DNA of 64,000 nt. Source: Mucilaginibacter straminoryzae (GTDB taxonomy: Bacteria; Bacteroidota; Bacteroidia; Sphingobacteriales; Sphingobacteriaceae). This document shows, piece by piece, positions 62,461-64,000 of the stretch (position 1 is its first letter; each line of letters starts with the position of its first letter). Under the pieces are notes generated by a model. That model searched no databases and was not told where the DNA came from. It worked only from the letters and a program-made list of their open reading frames with translations. The stretch spans positions 443,925 to 507,924 of the forward strand of contig NZ_JALJEJ010000004.1 in the NCBI RefSeq assembly GCF_022953055.1, given 5' to 3'. The position numbers and the translations under genes were made by a program.

Positions 62461-64000
62461 TTGGCTTTGAGGCGTACTTCCACCACTTTACAAAATCAGA
62501 TACAAGTATTACTGCTCATGATCGGCTTGTTAACAGCCTGCTCGCTCGAGAACAAAAGCTTTGTGAACAGGCAGTTACAGAACCTTACCGCCCATTACAA
62601 CATCATCTTCAATGCGAATGATCTGTTAAGACAGAAGGAAGAGATCTACGCAGCCGGCTTTATAGATAACTATAACAGTATGCTACGCGTATACCAGGAT
62701 ACCACAGCCAGGGGCGCACAGACCATCGATAAAGAGTTAGACGGCATCATCAGCCGTGCTAATACCATTATCAACATCAAAGAACAAAGCCATTATATCG
62801 GCGACGCTTATCTTCTGCTTGCGCGCGCGAGTTATTTATACGGCAGCTATTTCAACGCTAATGAATATTGCAATTATGTGGTGCATAGTTTCCCGAAAAA
62901 CGCGCAACTGGTTCAGCACGCAAGAGCGCTTCAGGTACGCACATTGTTAAACCTGAACAAGCGCGATGAAGCAAAAGTTGTTTCAGACACCGCCCTGATC
63001 ATCCTGCAACAGACCAAAAAGAAAAAGAACGAAGTGGAGGTGTATGCCGCGCGGTTACAATATGATCTGGATGTAGCCAATTATGACGAAGCCGAACAGA
63101 TGGCAAAAGAGGTGATCCGCACCGCGGATAACGCCCAGCTGCGCCGCAGGGTAACCTTTATTTTAGCCCAGGTTCAGGAACAAAATCATAAGCCAAGGGA
63201 AGCAATTACCAATTATAATAAAATAGCGGGCAGTAATGCCGCGTTCGAGATGGCGTTTAACGCACAGCTGAACCGTATCCGCATCGAGGAAGACCAGAGC
63301 GGAAAGCATCTGAGCCGGATAGACCGACTGAAGAGTTTACTGCGCAACCAGAACAACCTGGACTTTACCGACCAGATCTATTACCAGATCGGTGAATTGT
63401 ACATGGCTGAAAATAAAATTAACGAAGCCATTAAAAACTATCGCCTGTCAACTAAGTACAGCACCAAAAACCAAAATCAGAAAGGTCTTTCCTACCTTCG
63501 CCTGGCAGATATCAGCTTTAAAAATAAGGGTGATTATATCGAAGCGAAGAAATGGTACGATAGTACGCTAACTGTTTTACTGCCTAATTACCCCGGTTAC
63601 CGAACCATACAGCTAAAGGCAAATAATCTGCAAACCTTAGCACAGCAACTAAAGATTATCAGCCACGAGGATACCCTGCAGCAACTGGCCAAGATGAACG
63701 AGGCCGACCGCAAAGTAAGGATCAATGAAATGGTAGACCAACTGGTAACTGCGCAGCAATATAATCCTGCCACAACTGCACCAACGGCTTTCACCAACGC
63801 TAACACCCCTACTACCTCATTGACTACAGCCGCCATTGCAGGTTCTGCTACCTTTTACTTTTATAATACCAATGCCGTTAGCCAGGGTTTTGCAGATTTT
63901 AAGCGCCGCTGGGGTAACCGGCTTTTGGAAGACAACTGGCGTAGAAGCAACCGTGCAAACAGTAATATCACTACTAATACCCAAAACACCAGTCAGCAAA
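62461..64000 (+). CDS. TPR lipoprotein, PorW/SprE-like (type IX secretion), 3' end outside the window
   Basis: The frame from TTG 62461 (or TTG 62467) stays open to the window end (over 510 residues) and so has no stop here. The only early ATG (62518) would cut the signal to eight residues before the lipobox LLTACS, so a TTG start is preferred: RRTSTTLQNQIQVLLLMIGL then LTACSLENK. After the Cys comes FVNRQLQNLTAHYNIIFNAN (about 34-53), the pattern at the start of PorW/SprE proteins, followed by helical TPR-like repeats (YLLLARASYLYGSYFNANEY; EAIKNYRLSTKYS; YLRLADISFKNKGDYIEAKK) and a Thr/Asn-rich low-complexity region near the end. PorW/SprE is a periplasmic lipoprotein needed for type IX secretion. 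Assignment rests on the N-terminus and architecture. Confidence 0.65.
   Translation, partial: MALRRTSTTLQNQIQVLLLMIGLLTACSLENKSFVNRQLQNLTAHYNIIFNANDLLRQKEEIYAAGFIDNYNSMLRVYQDTTARGAQTIDKELDGIISRANTIINIKEQSHYIGDAYLLLARASYLYGSYFNANEYCNYVVHSFPKNAQLVQHARALQVRTLLNLNKRDEAKVVSDTALIILQQTKKKKNEVEVYAARLQYDLDVANYDEAEQMAKEVIRTADNAQLRRRVTFILAQVQEQNHKPREAITNYNKIAGSNAAFEMAFNAQLNRIRIEEDQSGKHLSRIDRLKSLLRNQNNLDFTDQIYYQIGELYMAENKINEAIKNYRLSTKYSTKNQNQKGLSYLRLADISFKNKGDYIEAKKWYDSTLTVLLPNYPGYRTIQLKANNLQTLAQQLKIISHEDTLQQLAKMNEADRKVRINEMVDQLVTAQQYNPATTAPTAFTNANTPTTSLTTAAIAGSATFYFYNTNAVSQGFADFKRRWGNRLLEDNWRRSNRANSNITTNTQNTSQQ

Overview
The window reads as a chromosome segment of a Bacteroidota bacterium, most likely family Sphingobacteriaceae (Mucilaginibacter/Pedobacter-like). 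No taxon can be proven without a search. The reasons are: a gliding/type IX secretion lipoprotein (GldB), a PorW/SprE-like TPR lipoprotein, a subtilisin with GEVED and type IX sorting domains, promoters of the TAnnTTTG type with little Shine-Dalgarno signal, an F-type ATP synthase operon without the beta and epsilon genes, many small lipoproteins, and a small GIY-YIG nuclease gene beside tRNA debris.

Region by region. 1-790: 95-bp tandem units resembling the 3' two thirds of a tRNA with the anticodon arm replaced by a palindrome, interleaved with one intact and one truncated GIY-YIG gene. 791-2294: AT-rich accessory stretch with an unknown membrane protein and a SMI1/KNR4 protein. 2328-10006 (minus): two-component system, TolC, adaptor and HME-type RND pump, probably one metal-efflux operon. 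10114-11304: toxin-antitoxin-like pair (HTH/DUF6922-like protein plus AbiEii-like nucleotidyltransferase) with a palindromic operator. 11397-13592: NRAMP-related transporter and a membrane protein with an internal duplication. 13760-19175: arabinose operon araB-araD-GH27-araA. 19455-25397: S41 peptidase, GlxA regulator with DJ-1 partner, a gene-free structured stretch, MFS transporter and two tiny genes. 25377-29015 (minus): surE, esterase, small membrane protein, lpxB. 29191-33654 (minus): sucA-odhB of the TCA cycle.

33782-46281 is a light and photo-oxidative stress island: DUF2256, TetR, ABC1 kinase, NAD(P)-binding protein, TIGR01777 oxidoreductase, CPD photolyase, a MarR regulator, an FeS-type bacterial cryptochrome/photolyase and a cry-DASH, with two FKBP lipoproteins and gamma-glutamyltransferase among them. 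46369-56237 holds envelope and secreted proteins (OM protein, S8 protease, lipoproteins), NAD synthetase and GldB. 56573-62395 (minus) is the atp operon atpZ-(atpI-like)-atpB-E-F-H-A-G. 62461 to the end is the start of a PorW/SprE-like lipoprotein, cut by the window edge.

Several intergenic spaces carry dispersed Bacteroidota-type inverted repeats (29030-29126, 56420-56547) and TTCGAAT-type repeats, one of them inside the atp operon. No intact tRNA, rRNA, CRISPR array or transposase gene was seen. Start codons were moved inward from the longest reading frame where family alignment or a signal peptide demanded it.
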